Below, piece by piece: positions 1 to 6,864 of a stretch of DNA of 33,878 nucleotides. The stretch's first letter is position 1, and each line of letters begins with the position of its first letter. This DNA is from Gallionella sp. (GTDB lineage Bacteria; Pseudomonadota; Gammaproteobacteria; Burkholderiales; Gallionellaceae): positions 1 through 33,878 of the forward strand of contig JABEVF010000045.1 of the NCBI GenBank assembly GCA_013043965.1. The letters are read 5' to 3'. A program made the translations under genes and the position numbers. A model generated the notes under the pieces. It did no database searches. It was not told the origin of the DNA and worked only from the letters and a program-made list of their open reading frames with translations.

Positions 1-114
1 CGCCCGTGGGGGTTGGGGGACTGTCGCCGGAATATCAAAAAATATTCCATGGCGGCGATGAAAATGCACAGCAGGAAATTTATGCAACATTCAGGTTAGC
101 AGCACACCCATTCT

Positions 115-861
115 ATGCGAACACACTTAACCCTCATCGTCGTTGCTGCACTGGCTTTAACCGGATGCGCGACCGGCACGAATCCCGCCGACCCTTATGA
201 ATCCTTCAATCGCGGCGTGTATAAATTCAACGATGTCCTGGACAAGGCGGTGGCCAAACCGGTGGCGCAAGGTTATGAAAAGGTCATGCCGGCGCTAGGG
301 AAGGTCATGGTCAACAACTTCTTTTCCAATATCGATGATGTGGTGACCACCCTCAATGATTTGCTGCAACTCAAAATCAGACAGGCTTGCTCGGACGGCG
401 TACGGGTCATTTTCAACTCGACTCTGGGCATAGCAGGCTTGATCAACGTCACTTCCCGGCTGGAAAAACACCATGAGGACTTCGGTCAAACCCTGGGCTA
501 TTGGGGCGCGGGGCCGGGGCCTTATCTGATGTTGCCGATACTGGGCCCGAGCGACTTGCGCGACGGTGCCGGATTGGCGGTGGATACCGTCGAGGGTCCG
601 ATAGGCTTTATCACCCCGGTCGCCACACGCAACGGGCTCTATGTCGCGGAAGAAATAAATATACGCGCGCAGTTGCTAGACTCGGAAAAAGTGATGGATG
701 AGGCCACGCTGGATCGGTACGACTTCATACGCAACGCCTATCTGCTGCATCGCCAGAGCATGGTCTATGACGGCAATCCGCCGCGTCAGAAATACGATGA
801 TGAAGGCGACGATCCGGCCGACTCGCCGATGCCGACCCAATCCGGTCAACCTGCAAAATGA
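115..861 (+). CDS. mlaA: MlaA/VacJ outer-membrane phospholipid-transport lipoprotein
   Basis: A 248-residue protein of the MlaA (VacJ) family, which removes misplaced phospholipids from the outer leaflet of the outer membrane and passes them to the periplasmic MlaC/MlaFEDB machinery. A lipoprotein signal is visible: a charged start, a hydrophobic stretch and the lipobox LTGC with the lipidated Cys at residue 18. The family signature follows directly (DPYESFNRGVYKFND near residues 26-40), then NNFFSNIDDV and the conserved GPYLMLPILGPSDLRDG block near residues 135-151. The C-terminal tail is acidic and proline-rich, as often in this family. No strong ribosome site precedes the ATG, but the signal peptide begins exactly there. 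The other mla genes are not in the window; only about 100 bp upstream are visible. Length is normal for the family. Confidence 0.95.
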   Translation: MRTHLTLIVVAALALTGCATGTNPADPYESFNRGVYKFNDVLDKAVAKPVAQGYEKVMPALGKVMVNNFFSNIDDVVTTLNDLLQLKIRQACSDGVRVIFNSTLGIAGLINVTSRLEKHHEDFGQTLGYWGAGPGPYLMLPILGPSDLRDGAGLAVDTVEGPIGFITPVATRNGLYVAEEINIRAQLLDSEKVMDEATLDRYDFIRNAYLLHRQSMVYDGNPPRQKYDDEGDDPADSPMPTQSGQPAK

Positions 862-909
862 ACCGGCACTGAGAGGCCGGGCCTGGGCTCTCATCGATCC
901 TTCTAATGG

Positions 910-930
910 CGTGGCCGATCTGGGGCCACG
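910..930. terminator. Possible terminator hairpin between convergent genes
   Basis: A perfect 7-bp inverted repeat, CGTGGCC and GGCCACG with a 7-nt loop, lies between the convergent mlaA and the minus-strand lysine-rich gene. A short T-run (ATTTTAAG) appears about 13 bp downstream on the plus strand, so it is not a textbook intrinsic terminator. Position is the main argument. Confidence 0.3.
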
Positions 931-990
931 GGGCACCGGCAGGATTTTAAGTTGGCGTTTCCGTTTAATCTAGCTGAGAACACAAGCCTG

Positions 991-1305
991 CTATGTGGCT
1001 GTCTTTGCGGTGCGCTTGGCCGCGACTTTCGGCTTGGGTGCGGTCTTGGCTTTTGCTCCGGCATCGTGCTTGGACGGGGTCTTAGCCTCGTCCCTTTTCT
1101 TCAGCTCAAGCATCATCTTGCGCCATTCTTTGAGCTGCTCGTCTTCCAGCTCCAGCTGGATAGCTAACGCCTCTTCTTTGCTCAACTTGTCCTTCTCTAA
1201 GCGGCGAGGCAGCTTGCCCGACATTCTGGATAACAGTCTTTCAGTTTCATCCTTGGTCAACAACTTGACTTTGGCCAGATACGCTGGCGAACTTACTTTC
1301 GTCAT
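991..1305 (-). CDS. Small lysine/alanine-rich protein of unknown function
   Basis: A 104-residue hypothetical protein that I do not recognise. The first ~75 residues are highly charged and predicted to be mostly helical, with alternating K/E runs (for example DKLSKEEALAIQLELEDEQL), suggesting an amphipathic or coiled-coil region. The last ~25 residues are a Lys/Ala/Pro-rich tail (repeated K-A-K/P-K-x-A) like the nucleic-acid-binding tails of small basic proteins. The ATG at 1305 is preferred over an upstream TTG at 1338 because GGAG lies 10 nt before it. It is cytoplasmic by lack of a signal peptide. It stands alone, convergent with mlaA. Nucleic-acid binding is only an inference from composition. 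Confidence 0.6.
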   Translation of the reverse strand: MTKVSSPAYLAKVKLLTKDETERLLSRMSGKLPRRLEKDKLSKEEALAIQLELEDEQLKEWRKMMLELKKRDEAKTPSKHDAGAKAKTAPKPKVAAKRTAKTAT

Positions 1306-1423
1306 GTTTAATTTTCTCCCATAATCTGCGCGAGCCAACTGTGTGCGGTTTCTAAATAAAATGGACTGCCACAGCGCCTGGTACTTCCCTACCGCATTCC
1401 GCCGCGCAGGCTAACTTTTTTGA

Positions 1424-1463
1424 ATTTCACATGCAAGTGAAATAAAGCCGTCACATCGGCTTT
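1424..1463. repeat. Two adjacent perfect hairpins in an intergenic gap
   Basis: The roughly 330-bp non-coding stretch 1306-1633 contains two back-to-back perfect inverted repeats, each with a 7-bp stem and 6-nt loop: ATTTCAC-atgcaa-GTGAAAT (1424-1443), directly followed by AAAGCCG-tcacat-CGGCTTT (1444-1463). They share no sequence with each other. They lie upstream of both flanking genes, which diverge from the gap, so a role as paired operators or an RNA structure is possible. I see nothing else recognisable in this gap. Confidence 0.5.
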
Positions 1464-1633
1464 ACGGTTGCAGCGCACCGGCACTGGTCTTCTAGCCTCA
1501 CGGGCTCAGAATGAGACATTCGGCAGCGTGAAAACTGATAGCATGAAACTCGCTTCTTGAAAAAACGGCGGCACGGACGGGAATATGCGCATAACTAAAA
1601 TCCTTTCAACTCAAGGTACAGACTCGAACAGCC

Positions 1634-2644
1634 ATGTCCACACTGCCTGAGCTAAGAGATATAGAGCAGATTATGGAGCTTGGGCGGGGCCATCTTGAGG
1701 CGCGCGTCGCGTGTGAAGTGAGCGCGGATGGCAAGCGCTTCCCTGTATATCAACTGGCCCTGGGCAATCCCGACCCCAGCCTGCCCGCGATCGGATTCTT
1801 TGGCGGCGTGCATGGTTTGGAACGCATCGGCACGCACGTATTGCTGTATTTTTTGCGCAGTCTGCTCACCCGTTTAGCGTGGGACAAAAGCCTGCATCTT
1901 CTGCTGGAAGACGTGCGGCTGGTATTCATGCCGTTGATCAACCCCGGCGGGATGTGGCAATCGACACGCAGCAACCCACAGGGGGTGGATCTGATGCGCA
2001 ATGCCCCGATAGAGGCTACGGGCAAAGTTCCCTTCCTGCTGGGTGGACACCGGATCAGCCCCCGCCTACCCTGGTATCGCGGGGTGGAGGGGGCTGAGAT
2101 GGAAATCGAAAATCAGGCGCTGTGCCGTATTGTGCAAGAGGAGTTGCTGGCGCGCCCTTTCAGCATCGCCGTGGATTGCCATTCCGGCTTCGGCTCGCGT
2201 GATCGCATCTGGTTCCCGCACGCGCATAGCGTGCATCCCATCGACCACCTGGCCGACATCCTCAGGCTGGAAGAATTATTCGAGCAGACCTACCCCAATA
2301 ACCGGTACCTGTTCGAGCCGCAAAGCATGCACTACCGCACCCATGGTGACATGTGGGACTACCTTTATCTTCAAGCACAACAAGACCAGGGCAAAGTGTT
2401 CCTACCGCTGACGCTGGAAATGGGCTCCTGGTTGTGGGTGAAAAAAAACCCGCTCCAGTTCTTTTCCCGGCTAGGCTTGTTCAACCCCTCTGTCGAGCAT
2501 CGTCTGCATCGGGTTTTGCGCAGGCATGCTGTCTGGTTGGATTTTCTGATGCGCGCCGCGTCCGGCCACGACAAATGGCTGGTAAAAGGCCCTCTGCGCC
2601 TGCGTATGCAGGAACGCGCCGTGACGCGCTGGTACAGGCCATGA
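1634..2644 (+). CDS. M14-family zinc carboxypeptidase-like protein
   Basis: A 336-residue protein with the metallocarboxypeptidase (M14, DUF2817-like) fold signature. The zinc ligands are visible as HxxE in GGVHGLERIG (H60, E63) and a later His in AVDCHSGFG (H183). A substrate-binding Arg/Asn set is seen in NPGGMWQSTRSN (R112) and the following MRN, and the likely catalytic Glu is E262 in TLEMGSW. There is no signal peptide, so it probably acts in the cytoplasm on peptide or amide bonds; the substrate is unknown. Its TGA overlaps the ATG of the next gene (ATGA), so it is translationally coupled to an alpha/beta hydrolase, which suggests a shared substrate or pathway. Some M14-like proteins are deacylases such as aspartoacylase, which is an alternative. 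Confidence 0.8.
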   Translation: MSTLPELRDIEQIMELGRGHLEARVACEVSADGKRFPVYQLALGNPDPSLPAIGFFGGVHGLERIGTHVLLYFLRSLLTRLAWDKSLHLLLEDVRLVFMPLINPGGMWQSTRSNPQGVDLMRNAPIEATGKVPFLLGGHRISPRLPWYRGVEGAEMEIENQALCRIVQEELLARPFSIAVDCHSGFGSRDRIWFPHAHSVHPIDHLADILRLEELFEQTYPNNRYLFEPQSMHYRTHGDMWDYLYLQAQQDQGKVFLPLTLEMGSWLWVKKNPLQFFSRLGLFNPSVEHRLHRVLRRHAVWLDFLMRAASGHDKWLVKGPLRLRMQERAVTRWYRP

Positions 2645-3468
2645 CCACTTGGGTGCTGTTGCGCGGCTTGATGCGCGAGGCGCGCCACTGGGGGGAGTTT
2701 CCGCTGCTGCTTCAACAGGCCACAGGCGCGCAGGCTATAGTGACCCCGGATTTCCCAGGCAATGGGCAGTTGCATGCACAACCCAGTGCCATCAGCGTGG
2801 CGGAGATGGCGGAGAATTGTCGGGCGCAACTCGAGCGACTGGGCTACGCGCCGCCTTACCGCGTGCTCGCTTTGTCTTTGGGTGCGATGGTGGCAGTGGA
2901 ATGGGGTAAACGCTATCCGGCCGAACTCGACAGCATGGTCCTGATCAACACCAGCTTGGCTCCGCATAACCCTTACTACCATAGGCTGCGCCCCGCCAAT
3001 TATGCCGCCCTGATCGGCGTCCTGGTCCGGGGCTCGATCGCCCGGCGCGAGCAACTGATACTGCGCCTCACCAGCACACGAAATCGGACGCAACACCAGC
3101 AGGCGGCATTGCTGGAACAGTGGGTAGCCTATGCCAGCTCTTGTCCTGTCACGCGCGCCAATATCTTGCGCCAACTGCTGGCTGCCGGTACTTATCATGC
3201 CGCGGCGGCCACACCAGCCGTACCCGTGCTATTGCTTGCGGGGCGGCAGGACCGGTTGGTCGATGTAAAATGCTCGATCACGCTGGCACGACATTGGCAT
3301 TGCGCCATCCGATTGCATCCCACTGCGGGACATGATCTACCCCTGGATGACGGGGCCTGGGTGACGCAACAAATTCGGGACTGGCTCGTTGGTGGCCTTG
3401 ATGCGTGTCGCAGCAGGGATGACAGCGGCAGGCTGGTGCCCATAAATGGAGGTAATGATGCAAATTGA
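2641..3468 (+). CDS. Alpha/beta-hydrolase fold protein
   Basis: A 275-residue alpha/beta hydrolase. The nucleophile elbow is ALSLGAM with Ser79, and the acid and base are probably Asp204 (LLLAGRQDRLVD) and His231 (PTAGHDLPL), in the right order and spacing for the family. The early segment (WVLLRGLMREARHWGEF, then PDFPGNG) is the usual strand and oxyanion-hole region. The start at 2641 is chosen because it forms an ATGA overlap with the upstream peptidase; a longer reading frame exists but would run through that gene. The 3' end overlaps the next gene by 11 bp. It is probably cytoplasmic. The substrate is not predictable; esterase or lipase-like activity is the family default. Confidence 0.82.
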   Translation: MTTWVLLRGLMREARHWGEFPLLLQQATGAQAIVTPDFPGNGQLHAQPSAISVAEMAENCRAQLERLGYAPPYRVLALSLGAMVAVEWGKRYPAELDSMVLINTSLAPHNPYYHRLRPANYAALIGVLVRGSIARREQLILRLTSTRNRTQHQQAALLEQWVAYASSCPVTRANILRQLLAAGTYHAAAATPAVPVLLLAGRQDRLVDVKCSITLARHWHCAIRLHPTAGHDLPLDDGAWVTQQIRDWLVGGLDACRSRDDSGRLVPINGGNDAN

Positions 3469-4081
3469 AATCTGGTCGGACGTGATCTGCCCCTGGTGCT
3501 ACATCGGCAAACGACGATTCGAGCAAGCCCTCGCGCAATCTGGAGCGCGCGAAAACACAAACATTATTTGGCGCAGCTTCGAACTCGACCCCAAAGCCCC
3601 GCCGTTGCATCCCGGCAAAATGGGCGAACGGCTGGCGCACAAGTACGGTATCAGCCCGCACCAGGCAACCGAGATGATTGCCCGCGTATCCGGGGTCGCA
3701 CGCGAGGTCGGGCTGGAATATCGTCTGGTCGATGCGCTTCCCGGCAATACCCTGGCCGCGCACCGCCTGCTGCACTTCGCCGCCACGCGACAAAAAAGCG
3801 GGCCAGCCGTCGAGCGCATCATGCACGCGTACTTTCGCGAGTCGTTGCCCATAGGCGACCATGCCGCGCTGGCCATGCTGGCACCCCAATTCGGAATCGC
3901 CGCAGACGAGGTGCTGGCCATGCTGGCGAGCGACGATTTTTCCGCCGAGGTGCGGGCCGATGAGGCGCGCGCGGCAGAGTTGGGCATCACCGGCGTACCA
4001 TACTTTCTGTTCGATGGAAAAACCGGAATCTCCGGCGCGCAGCCGGTCGAGGTGTTTATCAAGATGCTAGAACAACCGTGA
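3458..4081 (+). CDS. DsbA-family (FrnE-like) thiol oxidoreductase
   Basis: A 207-residue member of the cytoplasmic FrnE/DsbA-like thioredoxin-fold family, related to 2-hydroxychromene-2-carboxylate isomerase. The N-terminus reads WSDVICPWCYIGKRRFE with a CPWC active site (C11, C14). The cis-proline loop is GVPYF with P181, and the helical insertion lies between them. Three in-frame ATGs occur at the 5' end; the one at 3458 is preferred because GGAGG sits 5 nt upstream, whereas the first ATG overlaps that ribosome site. It overlaps the preceding hydrolase by 11 bp, completing a three-gene unit. FrnE-type proteins are linked to disulfide handling under oxidative stress; that role here is inferred from family only. 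Confidence 0.9.
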   Translation: MQIEIWSDVICPWCYIGKRRFEQALAQSGARENTNIIWRSFELDPKAPPLHPGKMGERLAHKYGISPHQATEMIARVSGVAREVGLEYRLVDALPGNTLAAHRLLHFAATRQKSGPAVERIMHAYFRESLPIGDHAALAMLAPQFGIAADEVLAMLASDDFSAEVRADEARAAELGITGVPYFLFDGKTGISGAQPVEVFIKMLEQP

Positions 4082-4141
4082 TTGGAAAACCTCTCCCGAC
4101 CATACAGTCCCTGCTCTGATGACCTGCCGAACAATGAATCA

Positions 4142-4972
4142 ATGACCATGGATACGGATCAAGTTCAAGCCTATAAAAAACAGATCGCCGATCTCTATTC
4201 GAGACGCAGCCAAACTTATGACAGCAGTGAGTGGCATGATCGGATCGCCCGTAAACTTGTTGGCTATGCGCATATCACTGCCGGCTCTCAAGTGCTGGAC
4301 ATTGCAACAGGAACAGGCACGGTGGCGTTTCACGCCGCATCACAAGCGGGCGCGCAGGGAACGGTGACGGGAATAGATATTTCGGCCGGCATGATAGGAA
4401 AAGCCAGGACGAAATTGGCCGCTGCCGGGCTATCCAACATCAGGTTTGAGCTTGGGGACGGAGAGTCGCTGGGATTTGCTCCAAACAGCTTCGATTACAT
4501 TTTTTGTGGGTCCGCATTCATCTGGATGACTGAGCTGCACGCGGCATTAGTTCATTGGAGAACGCGACTGAAGAGTAATGGCAAAGTAGGGTTTCACGCG
4601 TTCCCGGAAAATGCTTTTGTAACCGGTGTCGTCGCCCAATCGGTACTCTCCAAGTACGGAGTCTCTTACCTGATGAGCAAACCGACCGGATCGGTCGAGA
4701 AATGCCAAAAATTATTGGAACAAGCGGGTTTCAGCAATGTTTGTGTGCATGTAAACCGGGATGGAAGTTATATCAGCCTGGAGGAGGCGAAGAACGCCTG
4801 GGTGAGTGCGGACCACCCCGCGCCCGGCCAGTTTCCCCATCCGCTCGCGAGCATGAGCACCGAACAATTATCCGGTGCGCAAGCAGACTTCGAGCACGCA
4901 ATCGAAGAATTGAACACGCAACAAGGCATATGGAACGACATGACCACTTTTTATGTATTCGGGGAGAAGTGA
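4142..4972 (+). CDS. Class I SAM-dependent methyltransferase (UbiE-like)
   Basis: A 276-residue methyltransferase. Motif I is VLDIATGTGTVAFHA and the acidic ribose-binding residue lies in VTGIDISAGMI, followed by ELGDGESLGF (motif II region) and the post-motif segment LKSNGKVGFHAF. This layout is typical of the UbiE/COQ5 and small-molecule methyltransferase group; the substrate is unknown. The frame extends upstream to a TTG just after the previous gene, but the ATG at 4142 (or 4148) matches where family similarity begins, so that start is used; no clear ribosome site decides it. It lies about 60 bp after the oxidoreductase and could be its operon partner. Confidence 0.8.
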   Translation: MTMDTDQVQAYKKQIADLYSRRSQTYDSSEWHDRIARKLVGYAHITAGSQVLDIATGTGTVAFHAASQAGAQGTVTGIDISAGMIGKARTKLAAAGLSNIRFELGDGESLGFAPNSFDYIFCGSAFIWMTELHAALVHWRTRLKSNGKVGFHAFPENAFVTGVVAQSVLSKYGVSYLMSKPTGSVEKCQKLLEQAGFSNVCVHVNRDGSYISLEEAKNAWVSADHPAPGQFPHPLASMSTEQLSGAQADFEHAIEELNTQQGIWNDMTTFYVFGEK

Positions 4973-5069
4973 CGGAGTGCCCGCGTTCCGCGACACGGCC
5001 ATTTCCAAGATGTATCCGTCCCGGAATTTTAAATAAACCACCTCGCAATGCCAGTGCAAAGGAGAGAAC

Positions 5070-5348
5070 ATGAGCACGAACCTGAGCCGCCGAAGATTCT
5101 TGCAGACCGCCAGCGTCGCGCTGGCTCTGATACCACTCGTCGTGATCCGGCCGGCCCGTGCGAATACGAATGCGTCGGTGCGCGCTCGATTGAAGTACCA
5201 GAACGCGCCGAACAACGATATGAGCTGCGCGTCTTGCCTCGAATTCATCCCCGGTAAAACGGATAAAGACTTGGGCGGATGCAGGGTGATCCCGGGAGAC
5301 GACGAGATCGCGCCGAACGCTTATTGCACGAGCTGGAACACGATGTAA
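5070..5348 (+). CDS. Tat-exported high-potential iron-sulfur protein (HiPIP)
   Basis: A 92-residue precursor of a HiPIP, a small periplasmic electron carrier with one [4Fe-4S] cluster. A twin-arginine signal is clear: SRRRFLQ at residues 6-12, a hydrophobic core, and a probable cleavage after PARA near residue 31. The four cluster cysteines are C53, C56, C71 and C86, a CxxC-x14-C-x14-C spacing that matches the family. The C-terminal CTSWN motif is typical. GGAG lies a few bases upstream of the ATG (AAAGGAGAGAACATG). HiPIPs often carry electrons between cytochrome complexes and oxidases or photosynthetic centres, and some are linked to iron or sulfur oxidation. It appears to be a single-gene unit. 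Confidence 0.95.
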   Translation: MSTNLSRRRFLQTASVALALIPLVVIRPARANTNASVRARLKYQNAPNNDMSCASCLEFIPGKTDKDLGGCRVIPGDDEIAPNAYCTSWNTM

Positions 5349-5378
5349 ACACCCGTAGGCCGTTCAACCCGACCCGCG

Positions 5379-6263
5379 TTAGCGGCCCGCGCGCAGTGCG
5401 GCGATACGTTCTTCCAACGGCGGGTGCGTCATGAACAACCGGCTGAAGCCCCCCTCGTCCGAGATGCCGAAAGCCGCCATCTCCTTGGGTAAAGCGGCTT
5501 GCTCGTGATTCATCTTCAGACGTTCCAGAGCGGCGATCATCTTTTCCCGGCCGGCCAACGATGCGCCGCCCGCATCGGCACGGAACTCGCGATGGCGCGA
5601 GAACCACATCACGATGATGCTGGCCAATACCCCCAACACCAGTTGCGCGACGATCTCGGCGATGAACGATCCGATGCCGGGGCCGCGACTCTGCTCGTCT
5701 TTGCCGCGCAACAGCGCATCGATAAACAGGCCGAACAGCTTGGCGAAGAACACCACGAAGGTATTGACCACGCCTTGTATCAACGCCAGTGTCACCATGT
5801 CGCCATTCGCCACGTGGCTGATCTCGTGCCCCAGCACCGCTTCGGCCTCGTCTTTGGTCATGCTGTCGAGCAGCCCCCGGCTCACCGCGACCAAGGCGCT
5901 ATTGCGGTTCCATCCGGTGGCAAAGGAATTCACATCCGGCGCGTCGTAGATCGCCACTTCCGGCATGCCGATACCCGCCGACAGGGACAATCGTTTCACC
6001 GTGTCGACCAACCAGCGCTCGGTCGGATCGTAAGGATCCACGATCACTTGCGCACCCACCATGCGTTTTGCCGACCACTTCGACATCAGCAAAGAAATGA
6101 TGGAGCCGGCGAAGCCGATGACCGCCGACATGGCTAACAGGCTGGCGAAATTGATGCCGCCGCCCTGATTCAGTATCCTGTCTACCCCCAACAAGCGCAG
6201 CGTGATGTTGATGACGAACAACACCGCAAGGTTGGTCAGAATAAATAAAGCAATGCGTTTCAT
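5379..6263 (-). CDS. htpX: Membrane zinc protease HtpX
   Basis: A 294-residue M48-family membrane metalloprotease that degrades damaged inner-membrane proteins, usually under heat or envelope stress. Two N-terminal membrane segments (about residues 5-24 and 38-60), then [11 protein letters not shown] with zinc ligands H146 and H150 and catalytic E147, two more membrane segments (about 158-184 and 200-222), and the third ligand in SRHREFRAD (E226). The C-terminus ([14 protein letters not shown]) is the conserved HtpX end. The start at 6263 is supported by GAGG about 9 nt upstream and by family alignment; an 18-residue upstream extension is unlikely. It is convergent with the HiPIP gene, 30 bp away. 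Confidence 0.96.
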   Translation of the reverse strand: MKRIALFILTNLAVLFVINITLRLLGVDRILNQGGGINFASLLAMSAVIGFAGSIISLLMSKWSAKRMVGAQVIVDPYDPTERWLVDTVKRLSLSAGIGMPEVAIYDAPDVNSFATGWNRNSALVAVSRGLLDSMTKDEAEAVLGHEISHVANGDMVTLALIQGVVNTFVVFFAKLFGLFIDALLRGKDEQSRGPGIGSFIAEIVAQLVLGVLASIIVMWFSRHREFRADAGGASLAGREKMIAALERLKMNHEQAALPKEMAAFGISDEGGFSRLFMTHPPLEERIAALRAGR

Positions 6264-6448
6264 CGGTGTGCTCCTCTGCTTATAAGTTCGTGCCTGGTGG
6301 GTGAACATCACTACCACGCAGCACCGGTCAAGTGGGGATTGCCCGAATAGATTTCAAGCACCGGTTGCGATGGGACGCAGACACGGCCAGTTTTATAGCG
6401 TTCCCAAGCTCGTTGAGCTGCGGCGGATAGTCGGCTATAGTGCGCGCC

Positions 6449-6751
6449 ATGTTGCGTTCCCTGCTGCCCAGATTCCTGCTGATCCTCGCCCTGCTGTTCA
6501 CCCAGTTGGGCGGCCTGACGCATGGCATCTCGCACATACTGGAGGGGCAAGGCCCCGATCACTCGCTATCGCACGAAAAACATTGCGACTTGTGCGCGGC
6601 ATACGCCCAACTGGGTGGCGCATTAAGCTCCCCGGCAATACAGTTCGGCGCGGTCGAGCACCTCGCCAGCTCTTTCCTTGAGTCACCCGTCAGCTTCCGC
6701 TCCACCACCTTCAATGCCTACACGGCGCGCGCGCCGCCCTACTCCGCATAA
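6449..6751 (+). CDS. Small His/Cys-rich exported protein (DUF2946-like)
   Basis: A 100-residue protein with an N-terminal hydrophobic segment (about residues 4-22), most likely a signal peptide or anchor. It is followed by a short region packed with possible metal ligands: H25, H29, H38, H42, H45, C46 and C49 (SHEKHCDLC). This arrangement resembles the DUF2946 group of small proteins often found before TonB-dependent receptors for metals. The ATG at 6449 is chosen over a GTG at 6440. It lies 113 bp upstream of the receptor gene on the same strand, so a role in metal binding for the uptake system is plausible but inferred. The C-terminal half shows no motif. Confidence 0.6.
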   Translation: MLRSLLPRFLLILALLFTQLGGLTHGISHILEGQGPDHSLSHEKHCDLCAAYAQLGGALSSPAIQFGAVEHLASSFLESPVSFRSTTFNAYTARAPPYSA

Positions 6752-6864
6752 GTTTTAACTGTTTTCTTCGTGCAAGGCAACGTTGCGCTTTCCCTCCGGG
6801 GACAAGGCGCAACATGCGCCGACCCTGGATTCGAGGATTCTTGTATGCTTTTGTGGAGTAAGCA

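Noticed and set aside
1-114. Short open frame over the first ~200 bases
   Set aside because: It overlaps mlaA, shows no family signature, and the left edge is too close to judge whether it is the end of another gene.
2371-3198. 275-residue minus-strand frame
   Set aside because: A shadow of the M14 peptidase and hydrolase genes, with no domain signature.
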